A stretch of DNA of 64,000 bases from Rhizobium vallis (lineage in GTDB: Bacteria; Pseudomonadota; Alphaproteobacteria; Rhizobiales; Rhizobiaceae). Location of the stretch: the NCBI RefSeq assembly GCF_003985155.1, contig NZ_ML133688.1, positions 372,001 to 436,000 of the forward strand. The letters run 5' to 3'. Of the stretch, positions 55,557 to 63,439 are shown in pieces. The position numbers were made by a program, and so were the translations under genes. The notes beneath the pieces were generated by a model, which saw only the letters and a program-made list of their open reading frames with translations, searched no databases and had not been told where the DNA came from. Within the stretch, counting starts at the first letter, position 1. Every line of letters starts with the position of its first letter.

Positions 55557-55979
55557 TCAGGCTTCGTCATGGCGCTCCCCCCTCTTGCGTCCGATGGAGA
55601 GGTAACGCCATGGCATCCACCAGCGAAAGTCTTGGCCGAGCATTTCCGGGACCTGATCGAGGCCGCTGGTGCCGCCCGGGCCGCAGCGGCCGACGCGAAA
55701 CAGCGTCATCCATCCGCCCGCCCAGAGCCCGTGACGGGCGATCGACTCGTAGCCATATTCGGAGCAGGTCGGGATGTGGCGGCAGGAATTGCCGACGAAG
55801 CCCGAAAGCGTCAACTGATAGAAACGGATGAGCCCCATACCGAGCAGGCGGTCGGGAGTCTTGCGGAAAGGGCCGGCATAGTTGCGAGAACGGTGTGCGG
55901 TCGTTTTGCGCGGCTTTTCGGAGCCGGCGGCGCCACCGTCGTCCTCATCGCTGGCCTGCAGGGCGCAGAACTCGCACAT
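55557..55979 (-). CDS. yidD: Membrane protein insertion efficiency factor
   Basis: A 140-residue protein. The YidD core is RLLGMGLIRFYQLTLSGFVG, NSCRHIPTCSEYGYESIARH and LFRVGRCGPGGTSGLDQVPE (about 44-115), with the three conserved cysteines. YidD is peripheral to the membrane and assists YidC-dependent insertion. The first 40 residues are a basic extension with two cysteines (MCEFCALQ) not found in the short enterobacterial form. ATG at 55979 begins 5 bases after the IscU-like stop, with GAGG upstream, so it is translationally coupled. Confidence 0.85.
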   Translation of the reverse strand: MCEFCALQASDEDDGGAAGSEKPRKTTAHRSRNYAGPFRKTPDRLLGMGLIRFYQLTLSGFVGNSCRHIPTCSEYGYESIARHGLWAGGWMTLFRVGRCGPGGTSGLDQVPEMLGQDFRWWMPWRYLSIGRKRGERHDEA

Positions 55980-55984
55980 TTCGG

Positions 55985-56431
55985 TTACGCCTCGACAATT
56001 TCCGCCCGTTTCGCCTCGATCTGCCCGATCGCATCGACCACCGCATCGAAAGTCAGCATCGTCGAGGCATGGCGGGCCTTGTAATCCCGCACCGGCATCA
56101 AATAGCGCATGTCTTCGAAGCGCCCGGCGGGTCCCGCTCCATCCGCCTTCAACATGGCGAGCATGTCCTGGCGTGCCTGGCGCAGTTCGCCCGATGTGGC
56201 TCCGACGACATGGCGGGCCATGATCGAGGACGAGGCCTGTCCGAGCGCGCAGGCCTTCACGTCATGGGCAAAATCGGTGACGATATCGCCGTCCATCTTC
56301 AGCCAGATCCGCACCTTCGAGCCGCAAAGCTTGGAATGGGCCTGGGCGCTCGCATCCGCATCCACAAGCGTTCCGGTCAACGGAATATTGCCGGCGAATT
56401 CGAGAATTTTGCTGTTGTAGATGTCGTCCAT
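55985..56431 (-). CDS. IscU/SufU-like iron-sulfur scaffold protein, third ligand changed
   Basis: A 148-residue protein of the NifU N-terminal/SufU fold. Cysteines equivalent to the first two cluster ligands are present (KLCGSKV, C36; DVKACALGQASSS, C61). The third ligand position, normally RxxCA, reads ARHAST with His121. The Asp next to the first Cys is missing too (CGSK instead of CGD). It is annotated as an iron-sulfur assembly scaffold in rhizobia, but cluster binding may differ. ATG at 56431 follows GGAATCC. It heads a set with yidD and DUF1697. Confidence 0.78.
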   Translation of the reverse strand: MDDIYNSKILEFAGNIPLTGTLVDADASAQAHSKLCGSKVRIWLKMDGDIVTDFAHDVKACALGQASSSIMARHVVGATSGELRQARQDMLAMLKADGAGPAGRFEDMRYLMPVRDYKARHASTMLTFDAVVDAIGQIEAKRAEIVEA

Positions 56432-56738
56432 GCTGGATTCCGCTCCAAAATCGCTGCGGATCGGCCGTATCGGCCTGTTATTGTCGTCGAAACAAAAAAC
56501 ACACCGTGTCGCCTAGGGATACTTACATACCATGACGGTCTTCCTATATGTATGTCGTTCGAAGGCCATGAAAATGCAATGGCCTCGTGTAAGTTTGATT
56601 GGGAAACCGTGCCGGATGGGTATTGAATCAGCCCTGAAAGCCCCGGAGCCTGCCAAAGGTGCATGACTTCCCGCATGGGACTGACCAGTGGCGATTCCGA
56701 CAGACGGGTCCGCGATGCGGACCAGGAGACCATTGATC
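56432..56738. other. Divergent upstream region of folE and the IscU-like gene
   Basis: 307 bases without a supported gene. A 7-bp inverted repeat AGGCCAT / ATGGCCT with a 9-base loop lies at about 56561-56583. No known riboswitch was recognised. A long minus-strand frame at 56377-56733 has no family resemblance. Confidence 0.45.
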
Positions 56739-57353
56739 ATGGACGCCATCGTGAAGAATTTTCCGCAGACCAACCGTGAGTCTGATCGGCCTTCCCAGCA
56801 GGAGGCGGAGGAAGCCGTTCGCGTTCTGCTGCGCTGGGCCGGCGACGATCCGACACGGGAAGGCCTGCTGGAAACGCCGGCTCGCGTCGCCAAATCCTAC
56901 CGCGAGCTTTTCGCCGGCTACGATATGGCGCCGGAAGACGTGCTCGGCCGCACCTTCGAGGAGGTTGCCGGTTACGACGATATGGTCCTCGTCAAGGACA
57001 TTCCGTTCTACTCCCATTGCGAACACCACATGGTGCCGATCATCGGCAAGGCCCACGTCGCCTACATGCCCGACGGCCGCGTGCTCGGCCTGTCGAAGAT
57101 CGCGCGTGTCGTCGAGATCTACGGCCGCCGACTGCAGACGCAGGAAACGATGACCGCGCAGATCGCCCGGGCGATCGACGATACGCTCAATCCGCGTGGT
57201 GTCGCCGTGATGATCGAGGCCGAACATATGTGCATGGCGATGCGCGGCGTTCAGAAGCAGGGCTCGACCACGTTGACGACGACGTTTACCGGAACGTTCA
57301 AGACCGAACCGGCCGATCAGGCCCGTTTCATGACCATGGTGCGGAGCCGCTGA
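56739..57353 (+). CDS. folE: GTP cyclohydrolase I
   Basis: A 204-residue enzyme that converts GTP to 7,8-dihydroneopterin triphosphate, the first step of folate synthesis. Zinc and catalytic motifs are [20 protein letters not shown] (about 87-106, Cys and His ligands), [20 protein letters not shown] (about 120-139) and [20 protein letters not shown] (about 158-177, second Cys). ATG at 56739 has AGGAG upstream; earlier in-frame starts lack homology. hisI begins 25 bases downstream. Confidence 0.96.
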   Translation: MDAIVKNFPQTNRESDRPSQQEAEEAVRVLLRWAGDDPTREGLLETPARVAKSYRELFAGYDMAPEDVLGRTFEEVAGYDDMVLVKDIPFYSHCEHHMVPIIGKAHVAYMPDGRVLGLSKIARVVEIYGRRLQTQETMTAQIARAIDDTLNPRGVAVMIEAEHMCMAMRGVQKQGSTTLTTTFTGTFKTEPADQARFMTMVRSR

Positions 57354-57378
57354 TACCGGCTCCCTCAGGAGGGCCGCG

Positions 57379-57831
57379 ATGAGCCAATTGATCTTCAGCC
57401 AACCATCCGAGGACAAGTCCGCGTTGGAAGACGCCGGTGATTTCACGCCGCGTTTCGACGACCGCGGCCTGATCACCGCGATCGTGACCGACGCCGGCGA
57501 CGGCGAACTGCTGATGGTGGCGCATATGAACGCCCAGGCGCTGGCGCTGACCATCCAGACCGGCACGGCCCATTATTTCAGCCGTTCGCGCGGCAAGATC
57601 TGGAAGAAGGGCGAAACCTCGGGCAATCTTCAGACGGTCAAGGAAATTCGCACTGATTGCGATCAGGACGCCATCTGGCTGAAGGTCGAGGTCGCCGGTC
57701 ACGACGCCACCTGTCATACCGGCCGCCGCTCCTGCTTCTATCGGACGATCACGCTTCAGGACGGAAAGCCGATGCTTGATATCGTCGATGACGAACGTCA
57801 TTTTGATCCGCAGGACGTCTACGGAAAATAG
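57379..57831 (+). CDS. hisI: Phosphoribosyl-AMP cyclohydrolase
   Basis: A 150-residue zinc enzyme of histidine synthesis that opens the adenine ring of phosphoribosyl-AMP. Motifs are [20 protein letters not shown] with [10 protein letters not shown] (about 30-60), [20 protein letters not shown] (about 74-93), [13 protein letters not shown] (zinc Cys and Asp) and [11 protein letters not shown] (two more Cys, about 120). It is a monofunctional HisI without the HisE part. GGAGGGC precedes the ATG. folE-hisI adjacency is seen in other rhizobia. Confidence 0.95.
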   Translation: MSQLIFSQPSEDKSALEDAGDFTPRFDDRGLITAIVTDAGDGELLMVAHMNAQALALTIQTGTAHYFSRSRGKIWKKGETSGNLQTVKEIRTDCDQDAIWLKVEVAGHDATCHTGRRSCFYRTITLQDGKPMLDIVDDERHFDPQDVYGK

Positions 57832-57947
57832 CCGGAATTACCCGGTATCTGCCCCTTATTGCGCCAAAAACCGCTTCTATATACCATTTGGAAACTGAAC
57901 GGGCACACTATCGGAAACCAAGTGTTCTGCTGGGAGGGGAGAACGCC

Positions 57948-58910
57948 ATGCTGAGCTGGAGTCTGCATCGTCAAAGCTCTGAGGGCGAAGGCGCCGGTTC
58001 CGATATCTCCACCACACTTGAAACGCTCCCGCCTCCCGCGCCCGTCAAGAGAATCAAGATCGCTCTCGCGCTCGGCGGCGGTGCCGCCCGCGGCTGGGCT
58101 CACATCGGGGTGCTGCGCGCCCTTGACGAGGCAAAGATCGAGATCGGCATGATTGCCGGCACTTCGATCGGTGCGCTGGTCGGCGGTTGCTATCTCGCGG
58201 GCAAGCTCGACGAACTCGAAAGCTTCGCGCGCTCGCTGACCATGCGGCGCATCGCAAGCCTTCTCGATCTCACCATCGGCGGCAGCGGCCTCTTCGGCGG
58301 CATGCGGCTGACCAAGCGCATGCAGGAGCATCTCGAAGGCCTGAACGTCGAAGACCTCGACCGGCCTTTCGTCGCGGTTGCCGCCGAGGTCAATACCGGC
58401 CACGAGGTCTGGATCGCCAATGGTTCGCTGATCACGGCGCTGCGCGCTTCCTATGCCCTGCCCGGGATTTTCGAGCCGGTGCGCAGCAACCACCGCACGC
58501 TGGTTGACGGCGCGCTGGTCAATCCGGTGCCCGTCTCCGTCTGCCGCGCCTACGAGCAGCCGCTCGTCGTCGCCGTCAATCTGAACTACGATCTTTACGG
58601 CCGTTCGGCCGTCGTCCGGCATAATGCCAGCCTCTCGCCGCAGGAGGTGCAGAAGCAGGAAGAGGCGCCTTATGCGCGCCTCGGCATGACCGGCGTCATG
58701 GTCCAGGCCTTCAACATCATCCAGGACCGGATTGCCCGCGCCCGCCTTGCCGGCGATCCCCCCGATATTTCGCTGCAGCCGCGTCTCAGTTATATCGGCC
58801 TTTCCGAATTCCACCGGGCCGGCGAAGCGATCGAACGCGGCTACGAGGAAGCCAGAGCGCGGCTCCCCGAAATCCAGCGCATGCAGGAAGTCTACGCCAG
58901 CCCTCCCTGA
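57948..58910 (+). CDS. Patatin-like phospholipase
   Basis: A 320-residue protein of the RssA/patatin group. The oxyanion loop is KIALALGGGAARGWAHIGVL (about 38-57), the nucleophile elbow IGMIAGTSIGALVGGCYLAG (GxSxG, about 67-86) and the catalytic Asp lies in LVDGALVNPVPVSVCRAYEQ (DGA, about 185-204). It probably hydrolyses membrane lipids in the cytoplasm. GGGAGGGGAG precedes ATG 57948; the start at 57888 is a read-in. It stands just after hisI on the same strand, about 115 bases away. Confidence 0.88.
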   Translation: MLSWSLHRQSSEGEGAGSDISTTLETLPPPAPVKRIKIALALGGGAARGWAHIGVLRALDEAKIEIGMIAGTSIGALVGGCYLAGKLDELESFARSLTMRRIASLLDLTIGGSGLFGGMRLTKRMQEHLEGLNVEDLDRPFVAVAAEVNTGHEVWIANGSLITALRASYALPGIFEPVRSNHRTLVDGALVNPVPVSVCRAYEQPLVVAVNLNYDLYGRSAVVRHNASLSPQEVQKQEEAPYARLGMTGVMVQAFNIIQDRIARARLAGDPPDISLQPRLSYIGLSEFHRAGEAIERGYEEARARLPEIQRMQEVYASPP

Positions 58911-58960
58911 TGCACGTCGCGGTTTTGGAACGACATGCATCAAACAGGTCGGCGAAAACC

Positions 58961-59395
58961 TCAGCCGGCGATATAGGCCTTGATTTCCTCGGTCTCGCGC
59001 TCGACTTCGGCGATGCGTGATTTCACCACGTCGCCAATCGAGATGATTCCGGCGAGCTTGCCATTGGTTTCCACCGGCACGTGACGGAAACGGCGACTGG
59101 TCATCAGCTCCATCAGCTCATTGACGGTCGTCTCTTCATGGCAGCGGTAGACCTTCGCGGTCATCACCTGGGCAAGTGACTGGTCGAGACCGTCCTTGCC
59201 GTGTTTGGAGATGGCGTGCACGAGGTCGCGCTCGGTGAACATCCCCGAAATCCGGTTTTCCATGCCGACGACGACGATGGCGCCGATCTTCTTTTTACTC
59301 AGGATGTTGGCCGCCTCGGCGACGGTGGTGTTCGGCCCGGCGGTGACGACGTCCCTGCCCTTCCTGTCGAGGATTGCTTTAACTGAACTGGTCAT
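58961..59395 (-). CDS. Tandem CBS domain protein
   Basis: A 144-residue soluble protein with two CBS motifs forming one Bateman module: VVTAGPNTTVAEAANILSKK with IGAIVVV and ISGMFTERDLVHAISKHG (about 16-68), then VYRCHEETTVNELMELMTSR and HVPVETNGKLAGIISIGDVV (about 82-125). Such stand-alone modules bind adenine nucleotides and regulate partner proteins; the partner is unknown. GGAGG precedes the ATG. It converges with the patatin gene. Confidence 0.88.
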   Translation of the reverse strand: MTSSVKAILDRKGRDVVTAGPNTTVAEAANILSKKKIGAIVVVGMENRISGMFTERDLVHAISKHGKDGLDQSLAQVMTAKVYRCHEETTVNELMELMTSRRFRHVPVETNGKLAGIISIGDVVKSRIAEVERETEEIKAYIAG

Positions 59396-59486
59396 TCGAA
59401 CCTCCTATGTCCGTGAAACACTTTTCACAGGTCCGCGACGGTTTCTCCCCCCAGCGCGGATATAGGTCGATGGTGCACCGCCCCGC

Positions 59487-60281
59487 TCAGGATTGCAATA
59501 TATCCTTCTTGGTGCCGGCAGCTTCCACAGGCGGGCGCGGCGCCCGGTCGAAAAGCGAAAAAAGCAGGAAGCCGAAGACGAAACCGCCGATATGCGCGTC
59601 CCAGGCGATCGCCTGATCGCTGTCGCCCGCAAGCGGTATGCCGACGGCGATCAGCGCGTTGCCGACCAACCAGAGCAGCATGAAGATAACGACGGTCCGG
59701 CTCTTCAGCGCCTCGAAGATGGAGAGCCGGGCGTTGAGATGTGTCGGCATGGACAGCATCGGCCGCTGCTCGGCCGGAAAGGCGAATCGGCAGGCAGCTC
59801 CCATCAGGCCGGAGATGACTCCCGACGCGCCGATCAGCAGCGATATGTCGCCCCAGTTGAGCGCGGTGTGCAGGGCGGCGGATGCGATCGCGGAAAGAAT
59901 CCAGAAGAGCACGAAGCGCAGCGTTCCGATCCGGCGCACCACCGGTGCGCCGAAAGCCATGAGCCAGAATCCGTTGAAGACGATATGCTGGACGCTGCCG
60001 TGCAGCAGCGAATAGGTGACGGGCGTCCAGAACAGTTCCAGCCCCTGCTGCGACAGCGGAATCACATAGCGCGCGGGAACGAAGCCGAAGGTGAACAGCA
60101 GCCAGCCCACTGCATCGTCGGACAGCACGAGCGTCTGCACCGCATAGATGACGATCAGCAGGCAGAGGCTGAAGAACAGTGCCGGTGGAAGATTGAAAAC
60201 CGGTACGCGCGGTGGCCGTGCCGGCGGCTGGACCTCGGGAGGTTCGGGCGCCTTGTTCGGTTCGGCCGTCTGCTCATTCAT
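59487..60281 (-). CDS. Rhomboid family intramembrane serine protease
   Basis: A 264-residue protein of six helices. A Pro-rich N-terminal cytoplasmic tail (about 1-28) precedes the membrane core. Catalytic features are HGSVQHIVFNGFWLMAFGAP (about 94-113), the serine motif LLIGASGVISGLMGAACRFA (GxSG, about 148-167) and the His of IAWDAHIGGFVFGFLLFSLF (about 223-242). It cleaves transmembrane substrates; the substrates are unknown. GAGGCGAA precedes the ATG. An orphan minus-strand terminator hairpin (60328-60358) lies only 47 bases upstream of the start. Confidence 0.88.
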   Translation of the reverse strand: MNEQTAEPNKAPEPPEVQPPARPPRVPVFNLPPALFFSLCLLIVIYAVQTLVLSDDAVGWLLFTFGFVPARYVIPLSQQGLELFWTPVTYSLLHGSVQHIVFNGFWLMAFGAPVVRRIGTLRFVLFWILSAIASAALHTALNWGDISLLIGASGVISGLMGAACRFAFPAEQRPMLSMPTHLNARLSIFEALKSRTVVIFMLLWLVGNALIAVGIPLAGDSDQAIAWDAHIGGFVFGFLLFSLFDRAPRPPVEAAGTKKDILQS

Positions 60282-60327
60282 CTGTGTTTCGCCTCATTGA
60301 GGCCACAGCCATACAGGAGCGCCTGTC

Positions 60328-60358
60328 AAAAAAAAAGCCGCCCGTAGTGTCGGACGGC
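60328..60358 (-). terminator. Orphan strong minus-strand terminator (possible small RNA end)
   Basis: On the minus strand GCCGUCCG and CGGGCGGC form an 8-bp stem around a 6-base loop, followed by nine T bases (complement of A at 60328-60336). One pair is G-U in the minus-strand RNA but would be a C-A mismatch in plus-strand RNA, so the element is built for the minus strand. No minus-strand gene lies between it and the PAS gene start at 60575. Confidence 0.8.
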
Positions 60359-60574
60359 GTAACCCGGAACTCCTGGAAAGACCCGGCCCGGGGAGGTTGT
60401 GCAGAACTTCGAAAGTCGAAGCGATGGCAAGACAGTGTCACGAGAGGCGCCCCATCTCAATCGAAACCGTTTCTTAACCTTAACCGCCGCGGTTTGGCAT
60501 GAAATCCGCAAGGTAAAGCCTGTAAGGGCCATGACGGCCTGAAATTGCTCCGGAATGGGACAGGTTGGTGTGAA

Positions 60575-61189
60575 ATGCGTTTACAGACGACCATCGAAAT
60601 ATTTGACTACTGGAACCGTATCCGCGGCACCGCGGATGCACCGTTGAAATCCCAGGTCGAACCGTCCGCCGTTCCCCATCTTCTTCAGAATCTCTTCATT
60701 CTGGAGACGCGCGACGGCGGAGACATCGGTTTTCGGCTTGCCGGCACCCGCATCTGCGATCTTTTCGGGCGAGATCTGCGCGGCGAACGTTTTTCTTCGC
60801 TCTGGGCGCATGGTCAGCATACCGATATCGAACGCACGGCAAAGGGCGTAATGGACCACGCCATGCCGGCCCTGTTCAATGCCACCGGCTACAGCACCAT
60901 TGGCCATCAGGCGTCTTTCGAGATCGTCATGATGCCGCTGCGCTCATCGGACGGCGCCTGCGATCGGCTGCTCGGCGCGATCACGCCGGCAGCGGCTGCG
61001 AGCTGGTTGGAGATCGTGCCGCTCGAATTCCTGGCGCTGGACCGCAGCCGTCTGCTGCCGACAAATTTCGGCAAGGCCGCGCCGGCCCCCGTGCGCCCGA
61101 TCAATGAGATCGTCGCCGGTAGAGGCGCCCGTTTCGGCCAGGTCATGCGCCGCATGATGTCGCAGCTGCTCAGCGTGGAAGCCCGTTGA
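60575..61189 (+). CDS. PAS domain-containing protein (PAS_5 type)
   Basis: A 204-residue soluble protein. It begins MRLQTTIEIFDYWNRIRGTA, typical of the alphaproteobacterial PAS_5 family, and holds the core SAVPHLLQNLFILETRDGGD, IGFRLAGTRICDLFGRDLRG and MMPLRSSDGACDRLLGAITP. It has no output domain, so it probably acts as a sensory partner or adaptor. ATG 60575 is preferred to 60545, because the family begins there, though a clear ribosome binding site is lacking. It precedes a PilZ protein. Confidence 0.8.
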   Translation: MRLQTTIEIFDYWNRIRGTADAPLKSQVEPSAVPHLLQNLFILETRDGGDIGFRLAGTRICDLFGRDLRGERFSSLWAHGQHTDIERTAKGVMDHAMPALFNATGYSTIGHQASFEIVMMPLRSSDGACDRLLGAITPAAAASWLEIVPLEFLALDRSRLLPTNFGKAAPAPVRPINEIVAGRGARFGQVMRRMMSQLLSVEAR

Positions 61190-61313
61190 CGGTCCCGTTT
61201 CGGGACAGCGGGCATACTCGTTTTCGGCTATGCTGGAATGGGGCGAAACAACCTTCTGTTAATGGATTGCAGGTAAAGATCGAGCTCTGCGATTTTCATG
61301 AAGAAGCCTTTTG

Positions 61314-61925
61314 ATGCACTCGTTCCAGCCAGCTCAGACGCAAAGACCTGCGCCGCGCCCTGAACAGGGCGTTTTCCAGCGTGTGCCCATCAATATGCAG
61401 GGCCGGCTGATGCTTGCCAACTACGAGGAATTCGAATGCATGGTGATCGACATGTCGCCTGGCGACATGTACGTCACCTGCCTTGGGCGACCCCGCGCCA
61501 GCGAACGCGTGGTTGCCTATATCGACCACCTCGGTCGCGTCGAAGGTTATGTTCAGACGCTCGACAGCCGCGGCTTCACCATGTCGATCAATGCCACCGA
61601 CCGCAAGCGCGAGAAGCTCGCCGCCCAGCTCACTTGGCTTGCCAATAAACACGAGCTCGGCCTGCCCGAGGATCGTCGCCACGACCGCCTGACGCCACGC
61701 GACGTGAAGACCGAACTCACGCTTGAGGACGGCACCCGTTATTCCTGCCGTATCATGGACCTTTCGCTGTCGGGCGCAGCCGTCGACGTAGAAATGCGTC
61801 CCTCAATCGGAACGGCGGTACGTCTCGGCAACATGCGCGGGCGTGTCGTTCGCCACTTCGTCGAAGGTGTGGCGATCGAATTTCTCTCGATCCAGTCCCG
61901 CGAGACGCTGCGCGAATTCCTTTAG
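61314..61925 (+). CDS. Double PilZ-domain protein
   Basis: A 203-residue protein with two PilZ barrels. The second (about 120-200) carries both c-di-GMP motifs: RLTPR (RxxxR) and DLSLSGAAVD (DxSxxG). The first (about 20-105) lacks RxxxR (FQRVPINMQG) and has DMSPGD, with Asp in place of the final Gly, so it is probably a non-binding copy. A regulatory role in motility or exopolysaccharide production is likely but inferred. The ATG at 61314 is preferred to the TTG three bases before it. Confidence 0.82.
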   Translation: MHSFQPAQTQRPAPRPEQGVFQRVPINMQGRLMLANYEEFECMVIDMSPGDMYVTCLGRPRASERVVAYIDHLGRVEGYVQTLDSRGFTMSINATDRKREKLAAQLTWLANKHELGLPEDRRHDRLTPRDVKTELTLEDGTRYSCRIMDLSLSGAAVDVEMRPSIGTAVRLGNMRGRVVRHFVEGVAIEFLSIQSRETLREFL

Positions 61926-62029
61926 AGCATGTCGCGCAAAAGTGTGCAGCGGTTTTGCGGTCAGGACATGCGTAAAAACAAAGATCTAAAGCGCGACAAG
62001 CGAATCTGAAAGATCGCGACGCGCTTTAA
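61923..62029. repeat. Rhizobial intergenic repeat with inner inverted repeat
   Basis: The segment starts TAGAGCATGTCGCGCAAAAG and runs through GCAGCGGTTTTGCGG, then ACATGCGTAAAAACAAAG and CTAAAGCGCG. This combination is remembered as one of the most frequent intergenic repeats in Rhizobium genomes. TAAAGCGCG at 61987-61995 and CGCGCTTTA at 62020-62028 form a 9-bp perfect inverted repeat. The copy begins inside the stop codon region of the PilZ gene and ends 60 bases before the pip gene. Confidence 0.65.
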
Positions 62030-62088
62030 CCGTCTTCCATTCGTCACTCCTGTATCGGATAAGGTTCGCCTCAGTCCCAGGCGCGCCA

Positions 62089-63063
62089 ATGTCACCTCTT
62101 TATCCTGAAATCGAACCATACGATCACGGCCTGCTCGATACGGGCGACGGCAACCTGATCTATTGGGAGGCCTGCGGCAACCCGGCGGGCCGACCGGCGC
62201 TGGTGCTGCATGGTGGGCCGGGCTCCGGCTGTTCGGCCACGGCGCGGCGCTATTTCGATCCCGACGCCTACCGGATCATTCTGTTCGATCAGCGCAATTG
62301 CGGTCGCAGCCTGCCGAGCGCTGCCGATCCCGGAACCGATCTTTCTCTCAACACCACCTGGCATCTCGTTGCGGATATCGAACGGCTGCGGACCCATCTG
62401 GGGATCGACACCTGGCTCCTTCTCGGCAATTCCTGGGGCTCGACGCTGGCGCTCGCCTATGCCGAAACCCATCCGAGCCACGTCGCCGCGATCGTCATAT
62501 CAGGCGTGACCACCACGCGCCGCTCGGAGATCGACTGGCTCTATCGCGGCATGGCGCCCTTCTTTCCCGAGGAGTGGCACCGTTTCCGTCAGGCGATTCC
62601 CCCAGGCGTGCAGGGGCAGGACGAGGATATGGTCGTCGCCTACCATCGTCTTCTCAACGATCCCTGCCCTGCAACACGCCTCAAGGCGGCGCGCGACTGG
62701 CATGACTGGGAAGCGGCCTCGATCCTGCTCGCCGATCCCGAAGGCCTGCCGCGCCGCTGGGCCGATCCGGCCTATCTGCTGACGCGCGCCCGCATCATCA
62801 CCCACTATTTCGTGAACGGTGCCTGGCTGGAAGAAGGCGTGCTGCTGAAGAATGCAAAGCGGCTCAGCGGCATTCCCGGTATCCTATTGCAGGGAAGGTT
62901 CGATATAGAGGCGCCGCTTGTCACCGCCTGGGAACTGGCCCGCGCCTGGCCGCAAAGCGAGCTCAGGATCATCGCGCGCGCCGCCCATTCCACCTCTAAT
63001 CCCGATATGAGCGCGGCGATCGTTGCCGCCATCGACCGATTTCGCGACTCTCCTCAAAAATAA
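62089..63063 (+). CDS. pip: Prolyl iminopeptidase
   Basis: A 324-residue alpha/beta hydrolase of the S33 family that removes N-terminal proline from peptides. The signatures are ALVLHGGPGSGCSATARRYF (HGGPG, about 37-56), DQRNCGRSLPS (about 67-77), the nucleophile WLLLGNSWGSTLALAYAETH (GxSxG, about 108-127) and the late Asp and His in GRFDIEAPLVTAWELARAWP (about 268-287) and IARAAHSTSNPD. Length and order match the family. It ends before a 376-base gene-free stretch. Confidence 0.92.
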   Translation: MSPLYPEIEPYDHGLLDTGDGNLIYWEACGNPAGRPALVLHGGPGSGCSATARRYFDPDAYRIILFDQRNCGRSLPSAADPGTDLSLNTTWHLVADIERLRTHLGIDTWLLLGNSWGSTLALAYAETHPSHVAAIVISGVTTTRRSEIDWLYRGMAPFFPEEWHRFRQAIPPGVQGQDEDMVVAYHRLLNDPCPATRLKAARDWHDWEAASILLADPEGLPRRWADPAYLLTRARIITHYFVNGAWLEEGVLLKNAKRLSGIPGILLQGRFDIEAPLVTAWELARAWPQSELRIIARAAHSTSNPDMSAAIVAAIDRFRDSPQK

Positions 63064-63439
63064 TTTCTCCGCCGTAACCACGGATGTGAGCCATATTCTG
63101 GTTCTGAGCCGGCCGAATCGGCCGATTTCGGTTGAGTCGTTCGCCGGCCACGCGACGCCGCCCGCTTCTCGTGGCGCACCGGATGTTACCCGGCTCAACG
63201 AAAATCCTTAACGTCAGGGACGGCAAACCAAGCCTTTCGAGGGCGAAAGCCTTGTCGCGTCGATTTCAATTTTAATCGATTTCGCGACAAATCTTCGTCG
63301 AATTTTATGCGCATTCGAGTTTGTTTTGAGTCAATATTTATCGGCATTTGAATCAACTAAGCCTTTAATTCTATTGCGTAATTTTGCGTGAGATAAAAAC
63401 GTATGTGCCATTGTCGCTTCAACTTACGGGGAGACGGCA
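63064..63439. other. AT-rich gene-free interval with large palindrome
   Basis: 376 bases between pip and the BTLCP gene. It includes an imperfect palindrome at 63252-63290 and an AT-rich zone at about 63290-63400. No small gene with a good ribosome binding site was seen. Confidence 0.5.
63252..63290. repeat. 39-bp imperfect palindrome
   Basis: TTGTCGCG at 63252-63259 and CGCGACAA at 63283-63290 form 8 perfect pairs; inside, TCGAT and ATCGA add 5 more, with a 3-base bulge and a 10-base AT-rich loop. It may be a regulator site or an mRNA end hairpin for pip, 190 bases downstream of its stop. No T-run follows. Confidence 0.6.

Noticed and set aside
56377..56733. 118-residue minus-strand frame across the folE upstream region
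   Set aside because: Overlaps the IscU-like start, lacks a ribosome binding site and shows no family features.
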